Origin: Chiua virens
Taxonomy: Eukaryota > Basidiomycota > Agaricomycetes > Boletales > Boletaceae
NCBI GenBank assembly: GCA_019787685.1
Contig: JAHNUO010000002.1
Location: 496,001 to 560,000 of the forward strand
Direction: 5' to 3'
Length of the DNA: 64,000 nt
Shown here: piece by piece, positions 42,837-55,292 of the stretch
Position numbering within the stretch: the stretch's first letter is position 1
Layout: each line of letters starts with the position of its first letter
Made by a program: the position numbers and the translations under genes
The notes under the pieces: generated by a model
Database searches by the model: none
What the model was told of the DNA's origin: nothing
The model's input: the letters and a program-made list of their open reading frames with translations, nothing else

Positions 42837-45800
42837 ATGCCACAAAGTCAGAACTCGAAAGCGGGCTCGTCCTCCAAGTTCAACTGGGCCGCCGCCAAAG
42901 CATCCAAAGCCGCAGGTCCACGCGCGCCTGGTTCAAAACCCGTTCCAGAGTCAAAATCGCCAGACTGTCTGCTCGGCCTCTCCTTTGTCTTCACCGGCGA
43001 ACTTTCCTCCTTTTCCCGCGACGAGGCCACCGACCTCGCCAAACGATATGGCGGGTAAGTCCCCTCCCCCCCGAGCTTCCCGTTCTCATCGTGTTCGACA
43101 GTCGCGTCACGCTTCAACCCTCGTCCAAGACGTCCTACGTTGTTCTCGGCGACAACGCCGGCCCTGCCAAGCTCAACGCGATTAAGAAACACGGTCTCAA
43201 AACCCTCTCCGAAGACGAGTTCCTCACGCTCATCGAGACGCGGGTGGGACCTGGCGGGCCAGGCGGTGCCCCGCTCGACGAGAAGACGCGCAAGAAGATG
43301 GAGAAAGAGCAGGACGTGATCAAAGCCGCCGCCAAGGAACTCGAGAAGCGGGAGAAGCAAGAGGCGAAGGAGCGCAAGGCCAAGGGCGCTGGGGGGTACG
43401 TTTGTGTTCGTGTTCGTGACGCGTTCGATGTCCGTGTTGACCGTCTTTTTTGGCCTTGCATGGTTCCTTTTTATGCCCGCGATGCAGTGTCAGTGCGAAG
43501 TCGGACCTGGGATCGCAGCTCTGGACGACGCGCTATGCACCTCATACTCTCAAAGAGGTTTGCGGGAACAAGGGTCAGGTAGAGAAGTTGCAGCAATGGC
43601 TGCATGACTGGTTCGTCGCGTCCGTGTCCATCCCCCACACTTGTTGCTCACACGCACAATGCAGGTCGTCGAGTTTGAAGGCGGACTTTAAGAAGCCTGG
43701 CAAGAGCAGCATGAACATCTTCCGCGCAGTGCTCATATCTGGTCCGCCTGGCATCGGCAAGACGACGAGCGCACATCTCTGTGCAAAGCTTGAGGGGTTT
43801 ACACCGATTGAGCTCAACGCGAGCGATGCGCGGAGTAAGAAACTTGTCGAGGTGGGTACGTCGTATGCGTCCAGGTCCCTCCTGACCTTGTTGGTTTTCA
43901 GAGTGGTATGAACATCAACAATTTGTCGTTGGATGGCTGGATGGGCGAGAAACAGGTATGCGTGAGTGACACGGGGTGCTTGTCATAATGACTGAGGATT
44001 CTGTACGCAGGCAACGAACGCGCTAGGCGTGACTATTACCGACAAGACGTGCATCATCATGGACGAAGTTGATGGGATGTCCGCGGGAGACCGAGGGGGT
44101 GTCGGCGCTTTGAATGCATTGATTAAGAAGACAAAGGTATGGATTGTCCTATACTCATGGGACCTTCGACCAATGTCACTGGACGTCTAGATCCCGATCA
44201 TTTGCATTGCAAACGACGGTGGAGCTCAAAAGTTGAAGCCCCTCAAGGGTAACACGTTCAATCTTCCGTTCAGAAGGTACGTTACGAAAGTACACTGTTC
44301 TTATCGTTGACTGATGACTGCATCAGACCCGAGGCAAGCGCAATCCGTTCGCGCATTCTGAGCATCGTATTCAAGTAGGTTTTCTGCTGTGGAACTATTC
44401 GAACGAGAACCTCACTTGATGATACTTTATCCAGGGAGAAGATGAATATTCCGGCGAATGTCATTGATCAACTCATCACAGGATCACAGTCCGACATAAG
44501 ACAAGTATTGAACATGCTTTCAACTTGGCGACTATCCAACGATACTATGACGTTTGATGAAGGCAAGCAATTGTGTGTTCTCCGTAATTTATTGCAGAGC
44601 TCTACATTGAAACTTGAGATTCAGAGCCAAGATGAATGAGAAAAATACGATCCTGACACCCTTTGATGTCACGAACAAGATGCTGGGTCCCTACATGTTC
44701 TCGCATACCGCGAGAGAAACATTAGGGGACAAGATGGAAATGTATTTCCATGATCACTCATTCGTTCCACTATTCATTCAAGTGAGTTTCGAAACAAGGT
44801 CCCGAGATGTTCCTCATACATCTTCAAAAACAGGATAACTATCTCAAGACTGAGCCAGCAAAAATAAGAGATTTTAATGGTCCTTCAAAAACACTGAAGC
44901 ATCTTGCATTAATGGATAAAGCGGCGTCCTCAATATCTGATGCCGATCTGGTAGACGCACTCATACATGGGTTCGTATTATTCATGTTCATTGCCCCAGA
45001 AGACTGACCCTTTACTTTCAGACCAGAACAACACTGGACTTTGATGCCGCTGCATGCAGTGTGCTCGACTGTTCGACCTGCTTCATTCTTATATGGTGGT
45101 GGCATGGGTTATGGCGGTGCCAACCAGATGACATTCCCACAGTACGTTGATAAGAGGAAGAACGGTTTTTTCATTGCTCACGTACAAACGACCTCTTAAG
45201 ATGGCTCGGCCAGAACTCGAAACAAGGAAAATTGAATCGCCAACTGAGCGAAGTCCAGATCCACATGCGCCTCAAGGTGTCGGGCGACAAGACAGAGATA
45301 CGGCAATCCTATCTTCCAGCTCTGTTTCATCATATCGTGATACCACTGGTCGACGAGGGATCGGTGGGTGTTGTCCACATAGATGCTGTTTCGAGTCGTT
45401 TACTCCGCCCACCGTAGTCGGCCGTTAATGAAGTCATCGAGCGGATGGACGAGTACTATCTATCACGCGAAGACTGGGACACGATCGTTGAGCTCGGCGT
45501 CGATCAGAACAAGGACGAAGTCATATTAAAGAAGATTCCGGCTGCGACCAAGACTGCATTTACTAAAAAGTGAGCTTCGTTCCATTGAATTCATTCTCGT
45601 TTACTCAGGCACATTGTCCGCGTAGGTATAATGCAAGCGAACATCCGATCGCGTTTTATAAAGCGATGGACCTGGGCAAGGCGCCAAAGAAACTAGCAGG
45701 TGGACCTGCGCCTGACCTCGAGGAGGCCTTCGATGTATGTGTCCTGCATCCAACTCTGGGTTGACTCGTGACATGGTGCTGACATGGCGATGACAGGTCG

Positions 45801-45970
45801 ACGACGAGGTACCAGAGGTGTCGGACGACGAGAAGCAAAACGGGAACGAAGACGATATTAGTGGTGACAAGCTCATATCAGCGAGCAAGCCGAAAAAGAC
45901 GCTCAACTCCGTGATGATGCGGTCGAGTAAACAGGTTCAGCCGAGAGGAAAGGTTAAACCGAAGAATTGA
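42837..45970 (+). CDS. RFC1: Replication factor C large subunit
   Basis: AAA+ subunit of the clamp loader that places PCNA on DNA. The N-terminus ([20 protein letters not shown]) leads almost directly into a BRCT domain ([40 protein letters not shown]). AAA+ motifs follow: [20 protein letters not shown], Walker [17 protein letters not shown], Walker [26 protein letters not shown] and [15 protein letters not shown]. The C-terminal RFC1 domain ([29 protein letters not shown]) ends in a Lys-rich tail (GKVKPKN) at 45970. More than ten short introns are present. The region before BRCT, which often carries a PCNA-binding box and a long basic tract, is only about 40 residues here; either the family member is short or a 5' exon was lost. 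Confidence 0.94.
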
Positions 45971-46142
45971 ACCATCTTTCTTCTTGTTTTTCGACGGCTC
46001 TTGATGCATGTGCCGAGTCCGATGCTACTCTATGTTTTTGATTAGTACCACATACTGCTTGCAGTAACAAAATGCACAGCAAACTTGTTTTCGGTATTGC
46101 TTAGGCATCTGCATCATTCTGTGCTACGAACGCAGCGCCTCC

Positions 46143-46634
46143 ATGTCAATGGCTGCAATCCCTCCACAGACAAAATTGAAGCAGCTTAAAGCTTGCCTGC
46201 TTTGCTCAATAATACAACATCCCACGGAGTTCAGCATGAATGGCTGCCCAAATTGCGAGGAGATCTTGCAGGTTTGTGTTGCAACTCCTTTCTTGTAGGA
46301 CTTGAACCAAAACCGTTCCTTGACCAGCTGAAAGGGAATCAGGAGCGCATAGACAGCTGCACGACAGTAAAATTTGATGGTATCATAGCTGTCATTGACC
46401 CTGAGTCGAGTTGGGTAGCTCGCTGGCAAAGAACATGTGCGTCCGTTGCCTGGTTGCTTCGGCCTTGTTCGATCTAGATTAATTTCCTTTCCCCCCACAG
46501 CCAAGTGCGTGAGAGGGATGTACGCCGTGCGAGTCAACGGCCGCATCCCGAGAGACGTTGTTGACGAACTCGAGAGTCGAGATATCAAGTACCGACCGAG
46601 AGATCAGACAGAGATCGATCAAGCTCGATATTGA
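46143..46634 (+). CDS. SPT4: Transcription elongation factor SPT4, copy 2
   Basis: A second intact SPT4. Exons 46143-46271, 46328-46436 and 46501-46634 give 123 residues, with exons 1 and 2 the same length as in copy 1 and all splice sites retained. The zinc ligands are kept (CLLCSII, CPNCEE). Differences include MNGCPNC for RKGGCPNC, LKGNQERIDSC for MKGSPDRIGVC, SKCVRGM for SKYVRGM, and a longer tail (EIDQARY). Bases 46379-46455 are identical to 38151-38227, spanning the exon 2/intron 2 junction, while exon 1 is clearly diverged. It could be functional; expression cannot be judged here. Confidence 0.92.
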
Positions 46635-47582
46635 GCGTTGCACATGGACGTCTTCCACCGGTTCTTCTTTTTCGCATCGCGGTCATACACACAGTCCAAC
46701 ACTTGCCGGTATGGACCACGCGCTCCGGATCTCATGTCATCCACTGTTTGCATGCGGTGGTTTACGCACCGCACATGCCACGCCTATGGGTTTATGCTGG
46801 ACTCGTCGTCAAGCCTAACCTTTTCTGCAGACACAATACCACAATACCATACTGGTACATCTGTCCCCGATCGTTACTGATGTAGTACTATAAGCATTCG
46901 GTCTTTTATGTATGTGATCTGAATATGCAAGGCGAGCAGCTTCATGTCTTGGACGTTTCTCTATTCGAGTGCAGATCCGTGAACGTTCAAGTTCAGGACA
47001 CATTGTTTGTAGATCAGATCTCGGACCCGGTGTTGTCGAGGTTCTGCCGTACATGGGATTCATCTTACGATCCGTACCGGCCTCAGGTCTTACCTGGGTT
47101 CTTGATTGTAGCCTGGAAATTGTCGCAAGGCACAGATTACCTAGCAAAACAATCCTCGTTGCATCAGAGCCGCAACAAAACTCTATGTCAGGTCTGCGGA
47201 GCGCGATGGTGCTTAGGCATGCTCCATCCGGTTCCCACAGACGGCCCGACGCTTGATAGCATGGGGCGGTCCGCTTGAGTTGGTCGTGCGGACTGTAATT
47301 ATACAAGATGTTGACGAATGGATCCGACAATTTTCGCAGCTGACCGGTGAAGTGAACGCATCATGAGAATCTCTTACTAAGTCAGTGTGCGACGCAACAT
47401 TGTATGTTTTCGTAGCGCTACGGTGTCGAGCTATCGGATACAACAAACGAGTGGATACAACTTGGTGGTCATCGGTGATTATGTACATTAGTAGATGTTA
47501 AGTGCGAGGTATCAGGAATGTGCTCGTTGATGTATTATCATGAGCCATTTCCACTTCCCGTCCGAACGCTGCAAAGTTCGTC
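46635..47582. other. Intergenic, nothing recognised
   Basis: Starts with the duplicated SPT4 3' flank (about 75 bp). The largest frames (46925-47278 plus, 47330-46815 minus) overlap each other and show no family signature. Confidence 0.5.
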
Positions 47583-50159
47583 TTACAACAGCTCGTGAAG
47601 AACTTGATCGTAACGATGGGGTAGATGGGCGCTATGAATGTGAAAACTTTATCAAACCAGAATATGCTAGAATACTCAGAACATACCTAAGCATGTTCTT
47701 GGAGAATACGATCTGCGAGAAGACTTTCTCGTTGTCCAGGACTTCAAATAACCTAACTTTGGCTGCATCTTTTTCAGATCCGGTAGGCGACAATCTTTGC
47801 AAGTGGGGCAAATCCCCATCTCTACGGGCCCAGAAAATGCGACCCGGGGGAAACAAATCCGCCGTCTGCATGTTCGCCTCCAGTGTTTTCCTCGTCGCCA
47901 AAAACTTTTCCAGATAAAGATAACCATGCAACAAGAATCATTGATCTCTGGCGAGACTTTGGAAGGTAGAACCACTTACCCAGTGCATGTCCTCAGGGGA
48001 ACCTGCTCCACTCTTCCATTGGCTCGTGCGGTGCGTTACAACGGAGTAGCCTTCCCGTCCACCATTTTCGTTTGCCTCACAGAGCCATAAAGCTGCATTG
48101 CGGATGTCACGCACAGAACCCAACGACAACCGAGATACAACGTCATCTGAATAGACGAAAGAAACAATCAACTTGGACGCCAAGCGACTCAAGTCTGCGT
48201 CAATGAGACAGCTAAGTGAGATCAAAGTGAGATGATATCTGTCGAAAGCAACATGCTGGACGTACGGAGGTGCTATACAGTACACAGACACCGGACGATC
48301 GACGGGAAGCCCACTTGATGGGACAGTAAGGCAACTAGTTGAATCTGCCCACATCTTCGAAGAGGTTGAATATATAGCTAAACGTCATGCACAATCCACA
48401 TTGCTTGCTCACCAGAGCCAAGAGGGCGGCAACGCCAGCTCCGAGGGAATGCCCGCAAAGGATCAGTTCTGCTCCACAAGGATCCAGAGATGATGGAAAT
48501 TCAGCACACACGATCTCGACGGATAGTAGGTTTTACGAACCATAACCTGGGTTCCGGCTCAACGCGTCCATCACAGCGAGGTGTACTGGCTTTCCAATTT
48601 CGCCCATAACCCGCGCCATGCGAAGCATACCACCATGCACAAGGTACCGTGGTCGCTGAAATGATGAAAGAAGCGAAGATCGTCTGCGACCGTGACTCCG
48701 CTTCAACTCTGGAAATGGATTTTTGCCGTCGGGTCCACGATCATCTACTGCGCTGGATGCTGGCTCAAACTCAACGGGCTCGCATGTCAAGTCAACTGCT
48801 AGTTCATTCAGAGACATGGTACCTGTTCCCACGATTTTTATCAATCCCCTGTCATCTGCGACCGGAAGAGACATGCGCACCACGAAGAACCAGAACCACT
48901 TGGCATCGGTCGTGATCAGTAAGCACCCAGAACCTGGGCATTTGACGTTCAATACCAATCACAGCGGTAGCGCGCATACGACTATGCATGTTTTGAGTAT
49001 CCGGGCGCCCATTGTGTACCGATCGTTCGAATATTTCCTTGTCATGCTTGCCCAGCAAGATATCCCACCACGAGTACACCATATTATCTTCCAGAGAAGA
49101 AGGTGAAGTCCCAGATGCACCTTCCACTTCTGCTTCAGCATCGTTGATAGCTTTTTCCAGCTGTGCTTCCTCGGCTTCCTTCTCGTTGGATACCGTGGGT
49201 ACCTTCGTACGAGTAGATGGAGAGGCAAACAACGGTGATACCCCGAAGAACAAGAGGCTGGCTCCGCCATATCCCGCCAGGACCATTTTAGAAAATCGTC
49301 GTAAGTTCACCTTCGCCTCCTCCGTTGATTTAGGGCAGTGCTCCGGCCGCGCATCCCTGCACCGTGCCGACGTTACTGATGATACCGATAGCCGGGAAAG
49401 TACGCTTGCAGATCGTTGTCGTGAATAGGTAGTTTGCGGTGCTTCACCGATATCAGCGGATATAAGTTGTCCACGATGTCCTGGGAATATGAGGTCCGAG
49501 GTGACACGGATACGAGATGGAACACGCTTCAGTTGAGGACCGGTCGTGGGACTATGTACCTCGACCTCGCGCAGGTAACGAGACCATCGTGATTCATGGT
49601 GTTCTTGGGTAACTCCCTGGAGAGCGACCCAAGCAATGAGAGCTCGAGCGACGTCCGTGATGCCGTATTTCTTGATTGGTATAATGTGACTTGGTGTGGG
49701 GTTGTCCCACTCTCTCTTGACAAGATCGATGAAGGGGCCGAGTGAAAAAGATGCCTCACTGCTCCCTGGGAATATGATGGAAAGGATATCGATGGAGCTA
49801 TATGCGAAGTGAAGAGAAGCGGAGGATATACACTCCCCCAGGTATATTGGAGTAAGCGTCAACGCTTCCGCCCAGTCAATTGCACCCGAGACAATACCCT
49901 CGATGAAGGCAGCGGTGACTTGCTTCCGGCCAAGAATGGTGTCATCGAATGCTAAGGCAGTTGCCAAGATCGTGCTGGAGGCCACGTTGCGAACGAGACA
50001 GAACTACAGCGGTGTGAGTTGTAATGAATGGCACGAGAGCAGGGAAACGAAGAGTACCCCGAGCCTGGTGGTTCCTCTCGCTGTGGAGAAGGCAAAGTCG
50101 GTCATCGCTGATGCGACGTCGACGCCGCGTCTGCCGTACTTGGCCCAGTCGCAGCACAT
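47583..50159 (-). CDS. Class 3 lipase (sn1-specific diacylglycerol lipase-like)
   Basis: Alpha/beta-hydrolase of the lipase class 3 fold. The nucleophile elbow GHSLGAGVAALLAL is encoded at about 48455-48415, so the catalytic Ser is present. Upstream blocks include GITDVARALIAWVALQGVTQ, NMVYSWWDILLGKHD, CQVVLVLRG, MSLNELAVDLTCEPVEFE and RYLVHGGMLRMARVMGEIGK. Downstream are VYCIAPPYVQHVAF, KLIVSFVYSDDVVSRLSLGS (with the likely catalytic Asp), VRDIRNAALWLCEA, KTLEANMQTADLFPPGRIFW and the last exon HLPHRYDQVLHELL ending at 47583. The start is uncertain: coding-like sequence (VEYGAQVTSYV) continues above the first in-frame ATG at 50159, so a short 5' exon or a different start is possible. Divergent from ICP55. 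Confidence 0.85.
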
Positions 50160-50297
50160 TACGACGTAGGAAGTAACTTGGGCCCCATACTCAACCAAGA
50201 TGTACTCGCTCGTGATTGTCAGCGTTATTATGTCGAAAATTACATAATAGTTTGAGACTTAACTATCCGAAAAATAATTTTTGGAATATCTAGAATC

Positions 50298-52610
50298 ATG
50301 ACGCCGATGTCCTTCCGAGGTTGCCGTGTGCTGCAGCGCCATGTAACGGGCGCTGCCATCCATAACAGACCTACCCGATACTTCTTGCGCTCATTCGCTA
50401 CCGAGGCTTCTGCTGACAGTGAGCTCAAACCCTCAAACTATGGTCAACCGCTCTTTCAATCACATCCCCACCTGTGTGAGCCTTCCATACTCGCGCGTCG
50501 TGGTCGCAGCTCATTAAACCTATCAAACACCAGTGCGGCCACATGAGTTGACCCCTGGAATACCCGTTGAAGAATATGAGAGGCGACGCAGACAGTTGAT
50601 GGACAGCCTTCCGGACGATTCTGTGGTGGTTTCAGTCGCTGCACCGATCAAGTACATGAGTGGGAGTACGTAGCATGTCTGTCATCGATCAGGCGTCTCA
50701 TTTTTCTCAAGACATATTGTAGGTTAACTATCTGCCTTGGCTTATTAGCTTTCTTGAACGCCATACAGCTACAAGTTCCGTCAGGCATCCGACTTCTGGT
50801 ATCTGACGGGTTTTGAGGAGCCAGACGCAGCAGTTATCTTGGGTAAGCTCGTTCTATCCATCAGATTGACGTCATGCCAACCCGTGACCAGAAAAGACTT
50901 CGACTTCGCGCGGTTATCGAATGACCTTGTTCTCTAGCGGCAAAGACTCTGCCAAAGAGAAGTGGGAAGGTGCCAGGTACTGGAGAAGAGGATGCTTTTT
51001 CGTCGATCTACTAACAACTCCGCTATTCATAGGACAGGCTTCGGTGATGCCTTGAGTATCTTCAAAGCAGATGACGCAAGGTCCATACAAAGCTTGCCTA
51101 GTCAACTCAAGTCCTTGACTAGCCTCTATTCTAACATATACATTGACGTACCCAACTCGTCGTCAAAGCGGTCTCCGCGGTCTGCCAAGTCTTTGTTGCG
51201 GTATCTTTCTCCGCCTATACACCCCAGATCGGAGTACGAGACAGTCGTGGAGTCTTTATCCGCTTCGCGGAGGCGCGACCTGGCACCGCATATTGCTAAA
51301 TTACGGGCTATCAAGAGCGAGCGAGAACAGCAAGTCATGCGGACTGCTGCGGACATCAGTGGACGTTCTCTCGCCAAGGTTGATAATCTCACCATGTCGC
51401 CAAGTATGGAAGTTAAAATGCATTTTTTCCCCTTACAGACCATGCGATTTACCCGTCCCGGGATATCGGAGAGTGCCATCGCCGCTCATTTTGAATATTT
51501 ATGCTGTCTGGCTGGATCACAACGATTAGCATACGTGCCTGTGGTTGCATCAGGGTATCCGTCAGCTTTAACCTTTTGCGAGTACCGAGTTGACCTCGAT
51601 TTAGACCGAATGCACTGATCATACATTATACCTCTAATAACCAAGTTGTCCAGAACGGAGAAATTATCCTAATGGATGCAGGATGTGAATACAAGTTAGT
51701 CGATCTCCATTGATCTTTCACTTTGTCCAATTGAGTTACCCTAGCGGCTACGCTTCAGATATAAGTCAGATTCGAATCCTTTGTATGTCTGTGCCTGATC
51801 TAACCATTTGCTGTACAGCACGCACATACCCTGCGTCTGGGTCGTTTAGTGGACCACAGAAAGATCTCTATATGGCTGTTCTCAATGCCCAGAAAACCCT
51901 GATATCGCTATGCACGGAATCTACCGAACTCAGTTTACACCAACTCCACCGTAAATCATGCGACCTTCTGCGAACCGAATTGAACCAATTAGGTTTTAAC
52001 CTAACATAGGAGATTTAGAAAGGGTATTGTACCCACATTTCTTGAGTCATCCTATTGGAATAGGTGTGTTTGGTCTCTTTTATTGGATGCGGGGCGAGGG
52101 ACGGCTGGAGAACTTACAAGATACACCGTAGATTTGCATGAGTCAGCACATCTTGCCCGCAGCGACACGTACGTTCAGACTTGGCGTATCAGACCTTGAG
52201 TACTGAACAATGAACTGCTTACCAGCTTGAAGGCAGGAATGGTGATCACTGTGGAGCCAGGTAGATCCATTGGGCGCCTGTCACTCCTTTGTTGCTGACT
52301 TTTTTTCTTCGAGGCATTTACGTGCCCCCGGTCCCTCAATTCCCCCGGGCGTTCCACAATTTGGGTATTCGAATTGAGGTTCGTGAATGGAAATAACATC
52401 TTCAACGTACCACTCCATATTCTGTTCTTATGATTTTCGTAGGATGTGGTTCTCGTCGGAAAGGATCACCCAGTGATCCTGAGCGTCGCTGCTCCCAAAG
52501 AGGTAAGCTCCCTGTGCTCCGCGATACTCTGATAAACAATAAGGTTGTCTATTTAGATCGCAGACATAGAAGGTGCATGCCAGGGTCAATTAGGACTAGA
52601 ACCCCTCTGA
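50298..52610 (+). pseudogene. ICP55: Mitochondrial intermediate-cleaving peptidase ICP55, with a frameshift
   Basis: Metallo-aminopeptidase of the pita-bread M24B family that trims one residue from imported mitochondrial proteins. It starts with a presequence (MTPMSFRGCRVLQRHVTG, RYFLRSFATEA), then ERRRQLMDSLPDDSVVVSVA, FRQASDFWYLTGFEEPDAAV and LRAIKSEREQQVMRTAAD. The catalytic domain has GGPNALIIHYTSNNQVVQNG, the metal ligands in LMDAGCEY and GYASDISRTYPASG, SHPIGIDLHESAHLARSD, MVITVEPG and FHNLGIRIEDDVVLVGKDHP, ending at 52610. Introns are GT-AG. Near 52004-52007 the frame breaks: after LGFNL a TAG appears, while GDLERVLYPHFL continues one base out of step. One missing A would explain it. 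It may be a real loss or a sequence error, as the rest is well conserved. Confidence 0.82.
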
Positions 52611-52665
52611 GGTATCTACGGCATTAATCTTATCTCGTTGTGCCTCGAGCGGATCTCAAGCATTC

Positions 52666-55128
52666 TCAATCATCTACCTCCAAACCCCTGAGAATTTGAT
52701 CACGCCTCAACCACTTTTCTTCGGGTATGAAGTACCAGCTGATGAAAGCAAAGATGGTAATAGCCGCCATGATGACAACATCCTGCATACCGCAACATCA
52801 GATCAAAGTTGTGAAGGGTCGGATTTATAACTTACAAAGTTGAACGTCTGTGCAGTGACCGGGAAGTAAAAAGGAGAGATATCGACCTTTTTTCAGGTCA
52901 AAATGAACGTTCATGTGACATCAACATAGCAACACGGATACCTACCGCAAAGATGATGGCATTGAAGGCGGCGGCGCAGATATAAAACGGTTTGGCCCAT
53001 TTGCCAAGTCTGAAATGAGAAGACTGAAATTTGTCTGGGGTCACAAAAAGTCGCAGCAGGGCAATGAGTCCGTATGCTGCGATGGTCGGAGCACCACCAG
53101 CTGACACTAAGGACGTAAATGCGACCTGACTTGGCAAAATCGTGCACAGGAGGGCCGCAGAAAAAATAAAGATGACAGTAACCGCGTTGCGGGGCTGTCC
53201 TTGCTCGTCGACTTTTCCAATCCAACTCGATAAAGGGAGCACACCGTCACGAGCGACGGCAAACACCAAGCGTGACGAAGCTACGATGGCTACGGTTGTG
53301 TTCTGTAAAATTCATGGCTCAGTGAAGGATGGCGGGCTATCGGATCCATGCGTACCATGATAAGACCAAGGACAGCCAGGATCGTCATGAAGATGCTCGC
53401 TTCCTTACCCAAAGCCATGGCATAAATCTGGACGAATGGCTGTGGCGCGTCAAGAGCGAATATAGTGTTGAGGTCTGGCGTGCAGAACAAAAACACGATG
53501 GTAGTAATGAGACCGAGCACTCCTGTTGCGATTGCGCTCGTCAGAATGCCTTTAGCTGCAACAACACTTGGGTAAAATTAGTCGTCACGGACGTAATGTC
53601 ATTGTTCGACAGTATGCGTTACCTGGCATTCTTGGTCTCTTCGGCAATATGGCCAGATGCATCGAACCCAGTGAGGCTCCCGGCCGTGAAAAGGCTGCCA
53701 ATCGACTTGATCAATCCACTGAATGGATTACGGAGTATATAGAGGACGCACAAGGATAACATCCAGTTCCACCCAGCAGGGGCACCGGTGCCATTGTCTG
53801 GTCAAATGTGGGTCAGAACGCTAGAAGACACGCTCGACGTGATCCAGACATACAAGTGGTTGTAAACACCTCCGCAGCCGATCGAAATCCATACGTTTTT
53901 GAAACACCGATAGGAAGCCAGATGATACACAAGAAAAAATCGAGCATAAGCAACCCGATAGAAAACTTGAACACGCCGGAGTAGAATCTAGGAGGGAGGT
54001 AGTTGATGGCCACAGAGATCAACAGAATCAGTTCAGAGAGTATCCAGACAAACGCGCGCCATTTGATGTTGGTGTTGTCGATACCACCAGGGAAGTCGAT
54101 TTCCCAGACAGCCAGCTGGGACACAATGTAGTTCGCAGTAGCCTGTCAACAAATAAGATCAACGTCTGACACCCCAGTTGAATGGGGCCCAAGCTCACTT
54201 GACAATTACTTGCAGGTAAAGGTCATCCATGCCGTGCAAGCCCACCAAGCGACCAAAAAGCCGAAAAACCTTCCATACTTTGGTCCAGCACTCTCAGCAG
54301 CCCAAACATAGATTGAACCGCTCAGAGGCAACGCCGAACAGATTTCCGCAAGAACAGCAGCAGTTATGACCATGAAGATGACCGTAATGACGAAGGACGA
54401 CCTGCAGACATGTTCAAATATAAGTTATCAGAACACTCAAGATTTTTTTTGCAGATACCATGTCGCAGCAGGACCCCCCGCAAGTAACCCAAGGAACAAG
54501 TAGGAACTGTTGAGTAGGAGCTGTCAGCAGGAATGCAGGCGATCACAGCGGACTCATACCGAACGGCGCCGATGAAGTTTAAAGCGACAAAACTTGCAGC
54601 AAAACTTTCGAGAAGGTGCCAGCTGCGGTGAAGTTGCTAGGGCACACGTTATCAAGTGGTCAGCGAGCGAAAGTAGTTATGAACGAAACTTTGTCTCACC
54701 TGCTGATACCCGAGTCGATTCTGCAAAGTAAGATAAGTAATGTCAGTTATACATGCGTTGGCTCTTTAGGAGAGCAACACTGGGGCTTCCCTACGCAGGT
54801 ATGAGCGCTGTTCAGGTTCAAGCGGTATGATCTCAATCTCTGAGGCATCTTCCCCACAGGGTACATTGTGGGGGTCTGCAGAATGCAGATGACCCAACGT
54901 ATCCCCAGAGTCCGCAACCAGAGATACCCGCAGCCTTTCCAGTTTGCCTACTGTGAACTGACGTTACCGGTTACGAGTAACGCCCAACGCATCGTCCCAC
55001 AAGGGCATCCCACTGTCGCTGTAACTAGTGATTACCAATTGCAAGGTATCCAGGTCTTCCGCAGGAGTGGCGGTTTCATTGCCGTCTTGAATGGGTTTAT
55101 GCCCCTCTGCACTAGATGGAATGGACAT
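52666..55128 (-). CDS. APC-superfamily amino acid/choline-type permease
   Basis: Twelve-helix membrane transporter of the amino acid-polyamine-organocation superfamily, like fungal GABA/choline permeases (HNM1/UGA4 type). The ATG at 55128 starts a hydrophilic tail (MSIPSSAEGHKPIQDGN). Membrane blocks follow in several exons: FVWILSELILLISVAINYLP, FSIGLLMLDFFLCIIWLPIG, WNWMLSFLYTY, GSFTGFDASGHIAEETKNAR (the conserved loop), FMTILAVLGLIM, FAVARDGVLPLSSWIG, TVIFIFSAALLCTIL and FYICAAAFNAIIFAVGI. The end is VVIMAAITIFAFISWYFIPE with a charged tail ending LEVDD at 52666. Substrate cannot be read from sequence. It converges with ICP55 (55 bp apart). Confidence 0.88.
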
Positions 55129-55292
55129 CGATGGGCCGGGAGGAATCGGAAAAAAAAAACGACCGTCGACGTTGACTGCGAACGATAACGTGCAGTATAA
55201 ATACACTGATGCTAGTAGTAGTATGTAACTCCGAAGTAAGGCACTGATGCCATTATTAACGTCGTATATCCGCGGACTCCCTTACGGTATAT

